Origin: JBHOQS01 sp042408875
GTDB taxonomy: Bacteria; Chloroflexota; UBA11872; JBHOQS01
Assembly (NCBI GenBank): GCA_042408875.1
Contig: JBHOQS010000015.1
Coordinates: forward strand, 387,192-451,191
Direction of reading: 5' to 3'
DNA length: 64,000 bases
Under the pieces are notes generated by a model. It saw nothing but the letters and a program-made list of their open reading frames with translations. It made no database searches and was not told the DNA's origin. A program made the position numbers and the translations under genes. Positions within the stretch are counted from its first letter, which is position 1. Each line of letters begins with the position of its first letter. Positions 25,633-34,231 of the stretch are shown here, one piece after another.

Positions 25633-27681
25633 ATGGTGACCATGGCGACCTCAGCGGGGACGTCCGCCGCCGCGCCGGAGAGCGTCCGGCGCACATGGCG
25701 CCGGGTAGGAATGGTCCTGGGCGGCGGGGGTACGGTGCTCGCCCTGGCCACGACACCGCCGGGCGTGTCACCGGCAGAAATCTACGCCGGCACGGCCGCC
25801 GGTATCTTCCGTTCGCAGGACGGCGGGGCTACCTGGTCCCTGGTGACGCAGGGCATCGCCGCTCCCTATGTTCAGACGATTGCGATCTCCCCGAACTTCG
25901 CCAGCGACCGCACGATCTTCGCTGGAGCCCTCGGCAGCGGCGTCTTGCGCTCGATCAACGGCGGCCGCGACTGGTACCCCTTGGAGTTCTGGTCAGGCCC
26001 GCCGTCCGTTACAGCCATCGTACTCTCGCCCAGCTTCGCTACTGACAGTACGATCATCGTCGGCACGCAGAGCGACGGCGTGCTGCGCTCCACGAACGGG
26101 GGGCGCACCTGGGCCTCGGCGAACTTCGGTGTGCAGGATCTTTCCGTGCTGGGGCTGGCGATCTCGCCGAACTTTGCCGAGGACGAGACGATCTTCTTGG
26201 CCGCGGGCGATGGGCTGTATCGCTCGACCAACGGTGCCCGCGCCTGGCGCCCGGTCACGGCCGGTCTGGAAGAGGTTACCGTGCAGACGGTGGCTGTCTC
26301 ACCGAGCTTCGCCGAGGATCGGCTGGTCTTCGTCGGCACGGAGGACGGCGGCCTGTACCGCTCGACGAACGGGGGGCAGAGCTTCCGCCCGGCGAATAAC
26401 GGTCTGGGCGAGGACCGCTCGGTGAACTGCATTCTCTTTGCTCCCGACTTCGAGGCGAGCGGTGAGATGTACGCCGGCACTGCCGACGGTGCAATCTTCC
26501 GCTCGACCGACCGCGGCCAGACCTGGCGCCAGGTCGCCACAGACCTCGCCGCGGTTATGGCACTTGCCGCTGTGCCGGTGGACGGCCGGACCGCGGTCGT
26601 CGCCGGGGTGCACCGCGAGGGCTTCTATCGCAGCCTGGACCGCGGGCAGAGCTGGGAGCACGTCACCGAGGGACTATCGGCTCGGTCGGTGCTGTGCCTC
26701 CTACTCTCGCCAGAGCTGGCGATCGATCAGACGATGTTCTCCAGCAGCCTGGAGGACGGCGTGCTGCGCTCGACCGACGGCGGCGTTACATGGGAGCAAA
26801 CGGTCGAGGGCCTGCCGGGGCTTCAGGTGGCGTCGCTGGCCATCTCACCAGCGTTCGGGCAGGACGGCATGCTCTACGCTGCGCTGCCGCAGGGCGTCTT
26901 TCGCTCCATGGACCGTGGCGAGACGTGGGTGCCGTGCTCCGGGGCCGTGGCAGACAAAGATGCCCGCCTGGTAGCAATCTCGCCAGACTTCGCCCGTGAT
27001 CGGCAGGTGCTCGTGGCCCTGGCAGACGGCACGCTCCTGCTCTCACGCGATGCTGGCGAGAGCTGGGAGGAGCTCCATGGACCATTCGACGGTGAGGAGA
27101 TCGTCGGCGTCGCCTTCAGTCCGCGCTACGCTGCGGACCAGACGATCATCCTGGGCACCTACCACCAGTCGCGGCGGCTGCAAGACCATCGTGCAGGCAA
27201 GGGCGCTGGCCCCGGGCCGCGCGCGGGCGTGGCGGTCTGGAAGTCCACGGATGGTGGCAAGAGCTGGGTTCGCCTGCTGGAGCAGGTGACGTCGGCGCGA
27301 TGGGTGGCCTTCGCCCTGCCGGAGGGCTTCGACGGCCGGGCCGAGACCCACAACACGTTCTTCATCGGCATTGGGACGCACGTCTTCCGGCCGATGTGGC
27401 GCTCGAAGGACCTGTGGGCCAGCGAAGGCGTCGGCAGCCCGACGACGGCTGTGCTGGGTCTGGCCATCTCGCCAGGCGGCGTGTGGGGACGTACCCTGTA
27501 TGCCGCCACGACGAGCGGCGTGTATGTTTCTACCGACGAGGGGCTGACCTGGAAGCTGCTGGGCGACGGCCTGGGCACGACTCCGACGGTCGCAGTGGTG
27601 CTCTCGCCCACCTATAAAGACGACGGGCGCGTCTATGCCCTAACGCTGGGCGGCACCCTCTACGTAATGGGACGGGAGTAG
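25633..27681 (+). CDS. BNR/sialidase-like beta-propeller repeat protein
   Basis: A 682-residue protein composed of about a dozen repeats of roughly 45-50 residues. Each contains an Asp-box-like turn such as RSTDGGxTW or RSTNGGRTW, an upstream AISPxFAxDxTIF strand and a GTxxxGVYRS strand. This predicts one or two beta-propellers, as in sialidase/VPS10-type or photosynthesis-assembly Ycf48-like proteins. An N-terminal hydrophobic segment (VGMVLGGGGTVLALATT) may be a signal or anchor. No catalytic residues can be assigned. It closely follows the GroEL paralogue (26 bases) and may be co-transcribed. ATG 25642 is an alternative start with better ribosome-site spacing. Confidence 0.78.
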   Translation: MVTMATSAGTSAAAPESVRRTWRRVGMVLGGGGTVLALATTPPGVSPAEIYAGTAAGIFRSQDGGATWSLVTQGIAAPYVQTIAISPNFASDRTIFAGALGSGVLRSINGGRDWYPLEFWSGPPSVTAIVLSPSFATDSTIIVGTQSDGVLRSTNGGRTWASANFGVQDLSVLGLAISPNFAEDETIFLAAGDGLYRSTNGARAWRPVTAGLEEVTVQTVAVSPSFAEDRLVFVGTEDGGLYRSTNGGQSFRPANNGLGEDRSVNCILFAPDFEASGEMYAGTADGAIFRSTDRGQTWRQVATDLAAVMALAAVPVDGRTAVVAGVHREGFYRSLDRGQSWEHVTEGLSARSVLCLLLSPELAIDQTMFSSSLEDGVLRSTDGGVTWEQTVEGLPGLQVASLAISPAFGQDGMLYAALPQGVFRSMDRGETWVPCSGAVADKDARLVAISPDFARDRQVLVALADGTLLLSRDAGESWEELHGPFDGEEIVGVAFSPRYAADQTIILGTYHQSRRLQDHRAGKGAGPGPRAGVAVWKSTDGGKSWVRLLEQVTSARWVAFALPEGFDGRAETHNTFFIGIGTHVFRPMWRSKDLWASEGVGSPTTAVLGLAISPGGVWGRTLYAATTSGVYVSTDEGLTWKLLGDGLGTTPTVAVVLSPTYKDDGRVYALTLGGTLYVMGRE

Positions 27682-27691
27682 CCGTATGGCG

Positions 27692-27741
27692 CAGGGCAGC
27701 GCCGTGCCCCCTGACCTTCCCTGGAGCACGGCGCTGCCCTG
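27692..27741. terminator. 16-bp perfect stem between convergent genes
   Basis: The arms at 27692-27707 and 27726-27741 are perfectly complementary over 16 bases with an 18-base loop. A T-rich stretch follows on the + strand (27752-27773). It lies between the propeller gene and the leftward murT and should terminate rightward transcription, perhaps both directions. Confidence 0.65.
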
Positions 27742-27778
27742 TCGCACCCCTGCTCGTTCTCGTTTCGTTTTTACCCTG

Positions 27779-27806
27779 TATCCGTTATCCGCTATCCGCT
27801 ATCCGC
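27779..27806. repeat. Four-copy 7-nt tandem repeat at the murT stop codon
   Basis: TATCCGT is followed by three copies of TATCCGC at a strict 7-base period. On the minus strand the unit is GGATAGC. The TAG stop codon of murT (27799-27801) lies inside the array. Confidence 0.9.
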
Positions 27807-29208
27807 TGAGCATGTGTGGCACCAGGCCGCGACGCGCCAGGATGCGGCGCAGCGCCAACATGGCCGTGTAGGTCGGCAGCACACAGAGGAGCGTGCCGGG
27901 CGGCGTCCGTGCGACCGCGCGATCGAGCGCACGCTCGAGGTCGGGCTCCAGATCCATGCGCTCCGGCGGGAGGCCCGCATACTTCAGCCGTAGGGCCATA
28001 TCGTGGGCGCGAATGCCGGAGACCGTGACCCACTCCACTCGCTCTGGCAGGGCCTCGAAGTCCACATCCCACAGCCACGACACATCACGGCCGTCCGCGT
28101 CGAGGTCGTTAATGGCGATCAGCAGCCGGGCGCCGGGGGCAGTCTGCGGGTCGGCGCCAGGCGGAAACAGCGTGCGCAGTACCTCGTTGAACCCCACCGG
28201 GTTCTTGACGAGAAAGATCGCTACCTGCCTTCCGAGGAGCTCCAGGCGCTCGGCCCGGCCAAACGCAGCGCGAAAGCCCTGGAGCGCCGCAGTCGCCTGT
28301 GTGAGCGCGACACCACAGGCCAGCGCCGCGCTGACCGCGGCCAGCGCGTTGTAGGCATTGTACAGGCCGGGCACATTGAGCCGCAGTGGCACCGTCTCGC
28401 CGCCATGCTCGATCGCCAGCGCCACCCCGTCGATGCCGTCGAGCTCAACCCACCGGGCGATCACCTGTAGCTCCGGGGCAGTGAAGGAGCACTGGATACA
28501 CCGGTACGCGCCCAGGTGCGAGAGGTAAAGCTGATCGTACACGAGCGGGCTGCCGCAGCACGGGCAGTTGGCGGAATCGACGGCGTGGGGCAGGCGCTCC
28601 AAGGCATGGCGGGTGTCTCGCATTCCGTAGAAGAGCGCCCGAGCGCCTGCCGGGAGCGCGCGGGCCAGGGCGAACAGGCGCGGGTCGTCACCATTGATCA
28701 CCGCCACAGCCGTCCGCGGCAGCGCGCCGAGCGCCTCCCACCAGCGTCGAGCGATGGCATCCACCTCGCCGTAACGATCGAGCTGGTCGCGGAACAGATT
28801 GTGCAGCACGACGGCTCGGGGTGCGAGCGCGCCCACAGCCTGGGAGAACGCCGCCTCGTCCAGCTCCATCACCGCCACGTCCGCGCCCACGCGGCCCCGG
28901 AGCCCGGCTGTCTGCACCAACCGCGAGGTGACCCCGCTCAGTAGGTTTGCCCCTTCCCGATTATGCACGACGCGGAGCCCGGCATGCTCCAGGGCCCGGG
29001 CGAGCATGCGCGCCGTCGTCGTCTTCCCGTTCGTGCCTGCGACGAGGACCACTCCGTGCGGGAGCCGGGAGGTAAGACGGCGTGCCAGGTCCGGATCAAG
29101 GCACTGTGCCACAAGCCCCGGCAGCACCGTGCCGCCGCGGCCAGCCATGCGCAGCCCGGCATGCACAGCTTTTCCCGCCCACAGCGCCGCGAGGCTACGC
29201 AGATACAT
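27799..29208 (-). CDS. murT: MurT-type Mur ligase (lipid II isoglutaminyl synthase subunit)
   Basis: A 469-residue Mur-ligase-family protein. It has the ATP loop GTNGKTTTARML (58-69), the motif NLFRDQLDRYGEVD (137-150), a four-cysteine zinc ribbon (Cys215, Cys218, Cys237, Cys240) and a C-terminal DUF1727 domain ending LCVLPTYTAMLALRRIL. MurT activates the D-glutamate of lipid II and the partner GatD supplies ammonia. No gatD gene is adjacent. The ATG at 29208 overlaps the end of cinA by 14 bases, and an upstream in-frame start gives unrelated residues. The last codons lie in a 7-nt repeat. Confidence 0.88.
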   Translation of the reverse strand: MYLRSLAALWAGKAVHAGLRMAGRGGTVLPGLVAQCLDPDLARRLTSRLPHGVVLVAGTNGKTTTARMLARALEHAGLRVVHNREGANLLSGVTSRLVQTAGLRGRVGADVAVMELDEAAFSQAVGALAPRAVVLHNLFRDQLDRYGEVDAIARRWWEALGALPRTAVAVINGDDPRLFALARALPAGARALFYGMRDTRHALERLPHAVDSANCPCCGSPLVYDQLYLSHLGAYRCIQCSFTAPELQVIARWVELDGIDGVALAIEHGGETVPLRLNVPGLYNAYNALAAVSAALACGVALTQATAALQGFRAAFGRAERLELLGRQVAIFLVKNPVGFNEVLRTLFPPGADPQTAPGARLLIAINDLDADGRDVSWLWDVDFEALPERVEWVTVSGIRAHDMALRLKYAGLPPERMDLEPDLERALDRAVARTPPGTLLCVLPTYTAMLALRRILARRGLVPHMLSG

Positions 29209-30028
29209 GTCCTGGAGATGCCTCTTCGAGCAGGTACAGCCCCTTATTGCGTTCAGCCACCAGCGTGCGCAAGATCTCCGTGGCCTCGTCCAGCAACGCA
29301 GCCGCTGTTCTCTCGTCCCGTCCATAGGCCACGATATCCACCGGCAGGCCGGTCTCAGTGCGCATCGCCACGTAGGCCTTCAGATAAGTGCGCGGCAGGC
29401 GCTTCATGACCTCCTGAAGCAGCGGTGAGACCTCTGATTCGAACATCTCAACCAGCACGCGGCGGGCAGCGCTCGTCGTCTGGAACGTCTCGGAGAGGAG
29501 GCTGCGCAGGTGGGCTTCGAAGATCGCTTCCATCTCCAGCGGCGGCCCGGGCATCATATAGATCGTCGCCTGCTCGAGCTGCACGCTGATGAGCGGCGCC
29601 CAGCCAGCCGGGTTCTCCCACACCTGAGCGCCCTGGGGCACGCTGGCCATCTTGCGCATGCCTGGCGTGACCTGGTCGTCGCTGGTGATGTTCCGCCGCT
29701 GTTTGAAGCGCTCCAGCGTAGGGCTATGTACAACGACCGGCACGCCGAGGAGGCGCGCTACACACTCGACGGTCAGATCATCGGGCGTGGGGCCCAGCCC
29801 GCCGGTGATCAGGATCACGTCAGCGCCCCGGCGAACCGAATCGGCTAGGGCACCTACGATTTCGTCGGCATCGTCGGGGAGCACAGTGATGCGTCGTGGC
29901 GTGGCCCCCATACGGGCGAGCTGCTCACCCAGCCAGAACGAGTTCGTGTCACGAATACGGCCGATCACCAGCTCGGTCCCAATCGCAAACAGCTCGACGA
30001 CCTTGGGCGTGTACGCTTCGCTTCCCAC
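29195..30028 (-). CDS. cinA: CinA N-terminal-type molybdopterin-binding domain protein
   Basis: A 277-residue protein with the MoaB/MogA-like fold of the CinA N-terminal half. Motifs are IGTELVIGRIRDTNSFWLGEQLA and DVILITGGLGPTPDDLTVE followed by MMPGPPLEMEAIF. Full-length CinA proteins (about 410 residues) also have a C-terminal nicotinamide-nucleotide amidase domain, which is absent here. The domain is linked to ADP-ribose or nucleotide pyrophosphatase activity. The start is a GTG with GAGGGG six bases upstream. It overlaps murT and is probably co-transcribed with it. Confidence 0.85.
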   Translation of the reverse strand: MGSEAYTPKVVELFAIGTELVIGRIRDTNSFWLGEQLARMGATPRRITVLPDDADEIVGALADSVRRGADVILITGGLGPTPDDLTVECVARLLGVPVVVHSPTLERFKQRRNITSDDQVTPGMRKMASVPQGAQVWENPAGWAPLISVQLEQATIYMMPGPPLEMEAIFEAHLRSLLSETFQTTSAARRVLVEMFESEVSPLLQEVMKRLPRTYLKAYVAMRTETGLPVDIVAYGRDERTAAALLDEATEILRTLVAERNKGLYLLEEASPGHVSA

Positions 30029-30287
30029 TTCACACCCCTCAATAACGGCATAAGGCGCAGCTATGTCTGTCCGGAGCGACTGCTCGTGCGACTGTAGTGT
30101 ACCCTAGGACGGACGCGGCTGGAAGCAGCGGACATAGTACTGCGGGAAGCCGCCTGCTATACTCTCGCTAGAGCAAGGCGCCATGGGGCCGGGCTACCGG
30201 CAAGGACCTAGCCGGGCGCGCAGCTGGATCCTGAAACTGGCTGGGCTTCAGACCAGCATATTTGCGTCATTCACAGGAGGAACTGTG

Positions 30288-31675
30288 ATGGTCGCCCTAT
30301 CCCAGGGGTATGGTGCCGGCGCTAGACCGCCAGCCAGTACGCTCGCGTTGGACCGCCGCCGAGTGATTGCCCTTGGCACGACAGGCATAGGCGCGGTCTG
30401 GACGGCTGCCTGTCGCAGCGGCGGGCCAGCGAAGCCAGCGGAGCAAGCGCCAGCCCAGCGTACCGTCTCTGGCACGCTGCTGATGTGGTGCAATCCGAAC
30501 TTTCCCTTCAGCGAGGATGTTGGCGGGGAGATCGCCCAGGAGTTCAGCGCGCGCTATCCGAATGTAAAGTTCACTGCTGACAGCGTGCCGGGCAACATGG
30601 TTGAGAAGCTCACCACGGCAGTAGCCGGTGGCGTCCCGCCCGATCTGTCCCATGTGGACATCTATACGCCGGCATCGCTTGCAGCAAGCGGCGCGACCAT
30701 CTCGCTCGAGAATTACCTCAAGACCTCGCGCGAGTTGAAGAAGACCGACCTGTGGCCTACCCACGTGGCCGACTGCTCATATAACGGGCAGCTCGTGGCT
30801 GTGCCCTTCGGCCCGGACCTGCGCGTGCTATACATTTACAAGAATCATTACGATGCCCTGGGCTGGACGTCACGAAGCCGCCGCGGAGCTGGCCAGAGTT
30901 TGAGCAGGTGATCCAGCGGGCCCTCCGGCGTGACACCACCGGCCGCATCGAGCAGCTCGGCTTCGATCCCTTCCTGGGCAGCGGCGGAGTCCACCGCTGG
31001 CTGGTACCCTTCTGGCAGCTCGGCGGAGAGGCCTTAAGCGCCGACGGCACGCGCGTGACGATCTTCAACGACCTCGGCATGCGAGCCATGGAATGGATCA
31101 TGCGCGTCATCGACATGCAGGGCGGCTACGAGCGGCTGCGTGACTTCCAGCAAGGGCAGCAGGCCAATGCCCTGTTTATTAACGGACAGGTCACCCACTA
31201 CTACGCCACCTATGCGGAGCGCGCCCAGGCATTCGAGAAGCAGGCGCCGCAGCTGCAGTACGGCTTCACGTACTATCCAGTTCCACCGAACGGGCGGCGC
31301 GCTAACTACGGCGGGGGCTGGGCTATGCCGATCTCGCAGGGCGCCAAGAACCCGGATGCAGCCTGGGCCTTTTTGGAGTTCTTCTCCTCCGACCAGAACA
31401 ACCTGAAGTTCGCCAACCGGTACGACCGCATCCCCATTCGTATCGCCACTGCCCGCTCGGAACGCTTCACCCGGGGCGACCCCTTCCGCCTGCTGGCCGC
31501 GGAGGAGATGGAGCATCGCCGCTTTGTGATCTCGGCCCCAGGCGGTGCAGAGATGCTGCCGATCCAGGCAACGATGGTCAACAATATTCTCCAGGGCAAG
31601 CAGTCGATCCGCGATGCGCTCAAGGAAGGACAGGACCTCATGCAGCAGGTGCTGGACAAGTACGCCCGCAGGTAG
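30288..31675 (+). pseudogene. Extracellular solute-binding lipoprotein (sugar type) with a frameshift
   Basis: An ABC-type family 1 solute-binding protein split by one frameshift. The first part (30288-30911) starts after AGGAGG, has a Tat-like signal (LDRRRVIALG) and lipobox ending at Cys42. It then reads normally through LRVLYIYKNHYDALG. The second part resumes in another frame as LDVTKPPRSWPEFEQVIQRA and continues to 31675. A single missing base in the GGGCTGG run at 30860-30866 explains the break. Typical features include AWAFLEFFSSDQNN and GGGWAMPIS. No permease genes are nearby. It could be a sequencing error instead of a true mutation. The gap 30029-30287 shows only a TATACT box at 30158. 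Confidence 0.82.
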
Positions 31676-31691
31676 CGCGCCTGCATGGCTC

Positions 31692-31724
31692 GGGCCCATC
31701 CCCCACACAGCGGGAGGTGGGCCC
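31692..31724. terminator. Hairpin between convergent genes
   Basis: GGGCCCA and TGGGCCC form a 7-bp stem, with additional CCC/GGG pairing inside. It lies between the solute-binding protein stop and the end of the leftward RibD-type reductase, suitable as a shared terminator. Confidence 0.5.
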
Positions 31725-31746
31725 GGGGAAACGCTGGCACCGTCCT

Positions 31747-32535
31747 TCACGACGGCCAGCGCACGCGGTAGCGTAGGTAGAGCTCGCTCTGCTCCCGATA
31801 GAGCGAGAGCAAGTCGAGTGGCACCAGGCGAGAGGGTGGAAAGCCCTTCCCTTCTACGATGGTGGTGGCCTTGGAGCTGCCCTTGATCTTGGGCGCCAGG
31901 GTGAGAAACAGCTCGTCGACACAGCCACTGTCGAAGAGCGTGCCGTTCAAGGTGGCCCCGCCGAGGCAGCACAGGCTGCGGATGCCCAGTTCTTGCCGCA
32001 ACGCGCGCAGCATGGCGAGCGGATCGACGGTCTCCTCGCCGGCGATGATGACGCGCACCTGCTTCTGGAGTTCCTCGAGCCGCTCTGGTGGAACCAGGCG
32101 CGTGGTACAGAGAGCGACGCGGTTGGGGTTCTGCTGCAACAGCCGCGGCGTGCCGCTGAACTGCGCCCGGCTGGTGACGATGATCCACCACGGCTCCGGC
32201 CGCACGCCGTGGGCGGTGCGCTCCATGCGCTGCTCAGGCGCAGGTACCGGATAGCTGGGATTGTCCTCGCGCACGATCCCGGCGCCGACCATCACCGCGT
32301 CGACCCGGTTGTTGATGCGCTCCAGCAGAGCGTGGTCGGTATCGCTGCCGATGAGCCAGGTCGTGCCACTGCCCCCGATCACAGTCTTGCCATCCGCGGT
32401 CATGACCATGTTCACCAGCACATAGGGGCGCTCAGGAGGCGGCTCAGGCAGCCGCAGGTCATCGTATATGGCTTGAAGCGCTACCGGCCCGGGCGGTGCT
32501 TCCGGCAGCGTGAGATCAAAGAGTCGCTCTGGCAT
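31747..32535 (-). CDS. RibD C-terminal/dihydrofolate reductase-like reductase
   Basis: A 262-residue protein of the RibD reductase family. It has the NADPH-binding motifs VLVNMVMTADGKT, RVDAVMVGAGIVREDNPS and CLGGATLNGTLFDSGCVDELFLTLAPKIKG. The family reduces the ribosyl side chain of the riboflavin pyrimidine intermediate, or related substrates. No deaminase domain is fused and no rib genes are adjacent, so the substrate is uncertain. AAGGAG lies five bases upstream of the ATG. It is divergent from the HPr-kinase-like gene. Confidence 0.85.
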   Translation of the reverse strand: MPERLFDLTLPEAPPGPVALQAIYDDLRLPEPPPERPYVLVNMVMTADGKTVIGGSGTTWLIGSDTDHALLERINNRVDAVMVGAGIVREDNPSYPVPAPEQRMERTAHGVRPEPWWIIVTSRAQFSGTPRLLQQNPNRVALCTTRLVPPERLEELQKQVRVIIAGEETVDPLAMLRALRQELGIRSLCCLGGATLNGTLFDSGCVDELFLTLAPKIKGSSKATTIVEGKGFPPSRLVPLDLLSLYREQSELYLRYRVRWPS

Positions 32536-32548
32536 TCCGGCTCCTTGC

Positions 32549-32612
32549 CCAGTAGAATACTCCAGGCCAGTAGAATATCCCAGCTTCAGAAGAATGGTCC
32601 AGCTTCAGAGAA
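32549..32612. repeat. Short direct duplications in a divergent promoter region
   Basis: CCAGTAGAATA occurs at 32549 and 32567 (period 18), and CCAGCTTCAGA occurs twice just downstream, about 20 bases apart. They fill the 101-bp gap between the divergent reductase and HPr-kinase-like genes. Confidence 0.7.
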
Positions 32613-32636
32613 TATCGTTCCTCGGAGATCGTCTGC

Positions 32637-33752
32637 ATGCCTGAACTGGAAGAGGGTCAGCCGGCCGCGAGGGGAGCGTTCGGTTGTGCGGCCGGCACAG
32701 ACCGTGGCGCTGGCCGGCGAGGGCCGACGCGCTACCTGTGCGTGGCTGACCTGGGCGCACTGCAGATCGAGGTGCAGGTACCGGTTCGCTGGCTGGCACG
32801 TGAACTGGCAGCCCTCTTTCCCGTCCGCGCCTGCCGGCCGTCGCAGGAGCGACCGCCGCGGCGTGCCACGCAGCCGGGCAGCTCTCCGGCAGAAGCTCTG
32901 CCGCTTCGTCTGTGGGTCCGCCGCGCCATCCGCCGCACGCCGTGCGCGCTGTGCGGCGCCACCGCGCCGGCCCGCGACAGCTTCGTCATTCTGCGCGACG
33001 ACGGCACGGCGCGTGCCGTTGGGCATGCCTGCGAAGTGCTGAGCTGCCTGGAGTGGCAGGTCTCGGATCTCGCGCAGCAGCGCCTGCCAGCGGAGGGCTA
33101 TCTGCTGGTCCATGCCGCGGTGCTAGTACAGCACGGCCGCGCTCTGCTCCTGCCGGCGGCAAGCGGCTCGGGCAAGAGCACGCTTGCCGCCGCGCTGGCG
33201 CTGGCCGGCTGGCAATACTGGTCGGACGAGTTTGCCATCCTCGAGCTGGCGACCGGCGCCGTGCTCCCGTATCGTAAGGCCATTACTCTGCGACCGGGCG
33301 GTGCCGCGGCGCTGCGCAGGTTCGCCGCGGACCGCCTGGTCCCGGGACGCTTTGGCGAGCGCACCGGGCATGAAGCATACCGCTTTAACGGTGAGCGGCT
33401 GCGGTTCTGGCTGCCGCCCGCTCCTGCCGATGGGCAGCCGGCACGCCCGGCGTGGCTGGTGCTCCCGCAGTACGCTCCCGACGCCAAGCCAGCGATCGAA
33501 CCGCTGCGCCCCTCAGAGACGCTTGAAGCGCTGCTCATGCACAGCCTGTCCCGCGGCGCTGCCCTGGGCCGGCGCCTGCCCCAGATCGTTGGAGTTGTGC
33601 GCCACCTAGCCGGCGCGCGGCTGCGGTACGCGGACCTGGCCCAGGCAGCAGCCCTGATCGATCGTCTGTGCAGAGAATCCGCGGCAGCAGGGGAAGAGCG
33701 CCAGACCGAGCCCGCGATCTCTTCTACCCCGGCCACGTCGAATGCTACATAG
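32637..33752 (+). CDS. HPr-kinase-like ATPase
   Basis: A 371-residue protein whose central part resembles the HPr kinase/phosphorylase C-terminal domain. It has the P-loop ASGSGKSTL and the strand YLLVHAAVLVQHGRALLLPA before it. This is followed by AGWQYWSDEFAILEL, equivalent to the Walker B-like region, and PYRKAITLRPG. Stand-alone relatives are common beside lasso-peptide or other ribosomal-peptide genes, but none are adjacent here. A CxxC pair (CALCG) lies in the N-terminal half. The N-terminal 60 residues are unconserved-looking. The stop lies in a 19-base palindrome. Confidence 0.75.
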   Translation: MPELEEGQPAARGAFGCAAGTDRGAGRRGPTRYLCVADLGALQIEVQVPVRWLARELAALFPVRACRPSQERPPRRATQPGSSPAEALPLRLWVRRAIRRTPCALCGATAPARDSFVILRDDGTARAVGHACEVLSCLEWQVSDLAQQRLPAEGYLLVHAAVLVQHGRALLLPAASGSGKSTLAAALALAGWQYWSDEFAILELATGAVLPYRKAITLRPGGAAALRRFAADRLVPGRFGERTGHEAYRFNGERLRFWLPPAPADGQPARPAWLVLPQYAPDAKPAIEPLRPSETLEALLMHSLSRGAALGRRLPQIVGVVRHLAGARLRYADLAQAAALIDRLCRESAAAGEERQTEPAISSTPATSNAT

Positions 33753-33763
33753 CTATTATGTAG
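33745..33763. terminator. AT-rich hairpin containing the stop codon
   Basis: CTACATA and TATGTAG form a perfect 7-bp stem with a GCTAT loop. The TAG stop of the HPr-kinase-like gene lies at the loop boundary. A TATG tandem follows. It may be a weak terminator or leader element for ridA. Confidence 0.4.
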
Positions 33764-33810
33764 TTTATGTATGTATGATGCAAAGAAGAAAAGAAGAAAG
33801 GAGCGCTTCC

Positions 33811-34209
33811 ATGACGGATGTCGCCACGGCCGGCAAGACGGTGATCCAGACCGAGAAGGCGGCCGCACCAATCGGCCCGTACAGTCAGGCGATCAAGGCC
33901 AACGGCTTCATTTTTGTCGCCGGGGAGAAGGGCATTGATCCCCGGACCAACCGCATCGTCCCCGGCGGCATCGCCGCTGAGACTCGCCAGACCCTGGAGA
34001 ACATCAAGAATCTCCTGGAGGCCGCTGGCTCCTCTCTCGACAAAGTCGTGCAGACCTTCGTCTTTCTGACCGATATTAACGACTTCCCCGCCATGAACGA
34101 GGTGTACGCGCAGTATTTCCGCGTGCAGCCTCCCGGGCGCACCACGGTCGCCGTCAGCGCACTCCCCGCTGGCGCCAGGGTCGAGATTACCGTGACGGCG
34201 CTGGAATAA
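33811..34209 (+). CDS. RidA family enamine/imine deaminase
   Basis: A 132-residue RidA/YjgF-family protein. It has the N-terminal IGPYSQAIKANGFIFVAG, the middle LDKVVQTFVFLTDINDF and the carboxylate-binding arginine Arg110 in PPGRTTVAV, with EITVTALE at the end. RidA hydrolyses reactive enamines and imines released by PLP enzymes such as threonine dehydratase. GGAG lies seven bases upstream of the ATG. The preceding leader is AT-rich and purine-rich, in contrast to the coding sequence. It is convergent with the Gfo/Idh gene. Confidence 0.93.
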   Translation: MTDVATAGKTVIQTEKAAAPIGPYSQAIKANGFIFVAGEKGIDPRTNRIVPGGIAAETRQTLENIKNLLEAAGSSLDKVVQTFVFLTDINDFPAMNEVYAQYFRVQPPGRTTVAVSALPAGARVEITVTALE

Positions 34210-34231
34210 CGAGGGGCAAGGCACGGCGTGC

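Noticed and set aside
31034..32191. A leftward frame spanning the solute-binding protein end and the reductase
   Set aside because: It crosses two recognised genes and a terminator hairpin; it is a composition artefact.
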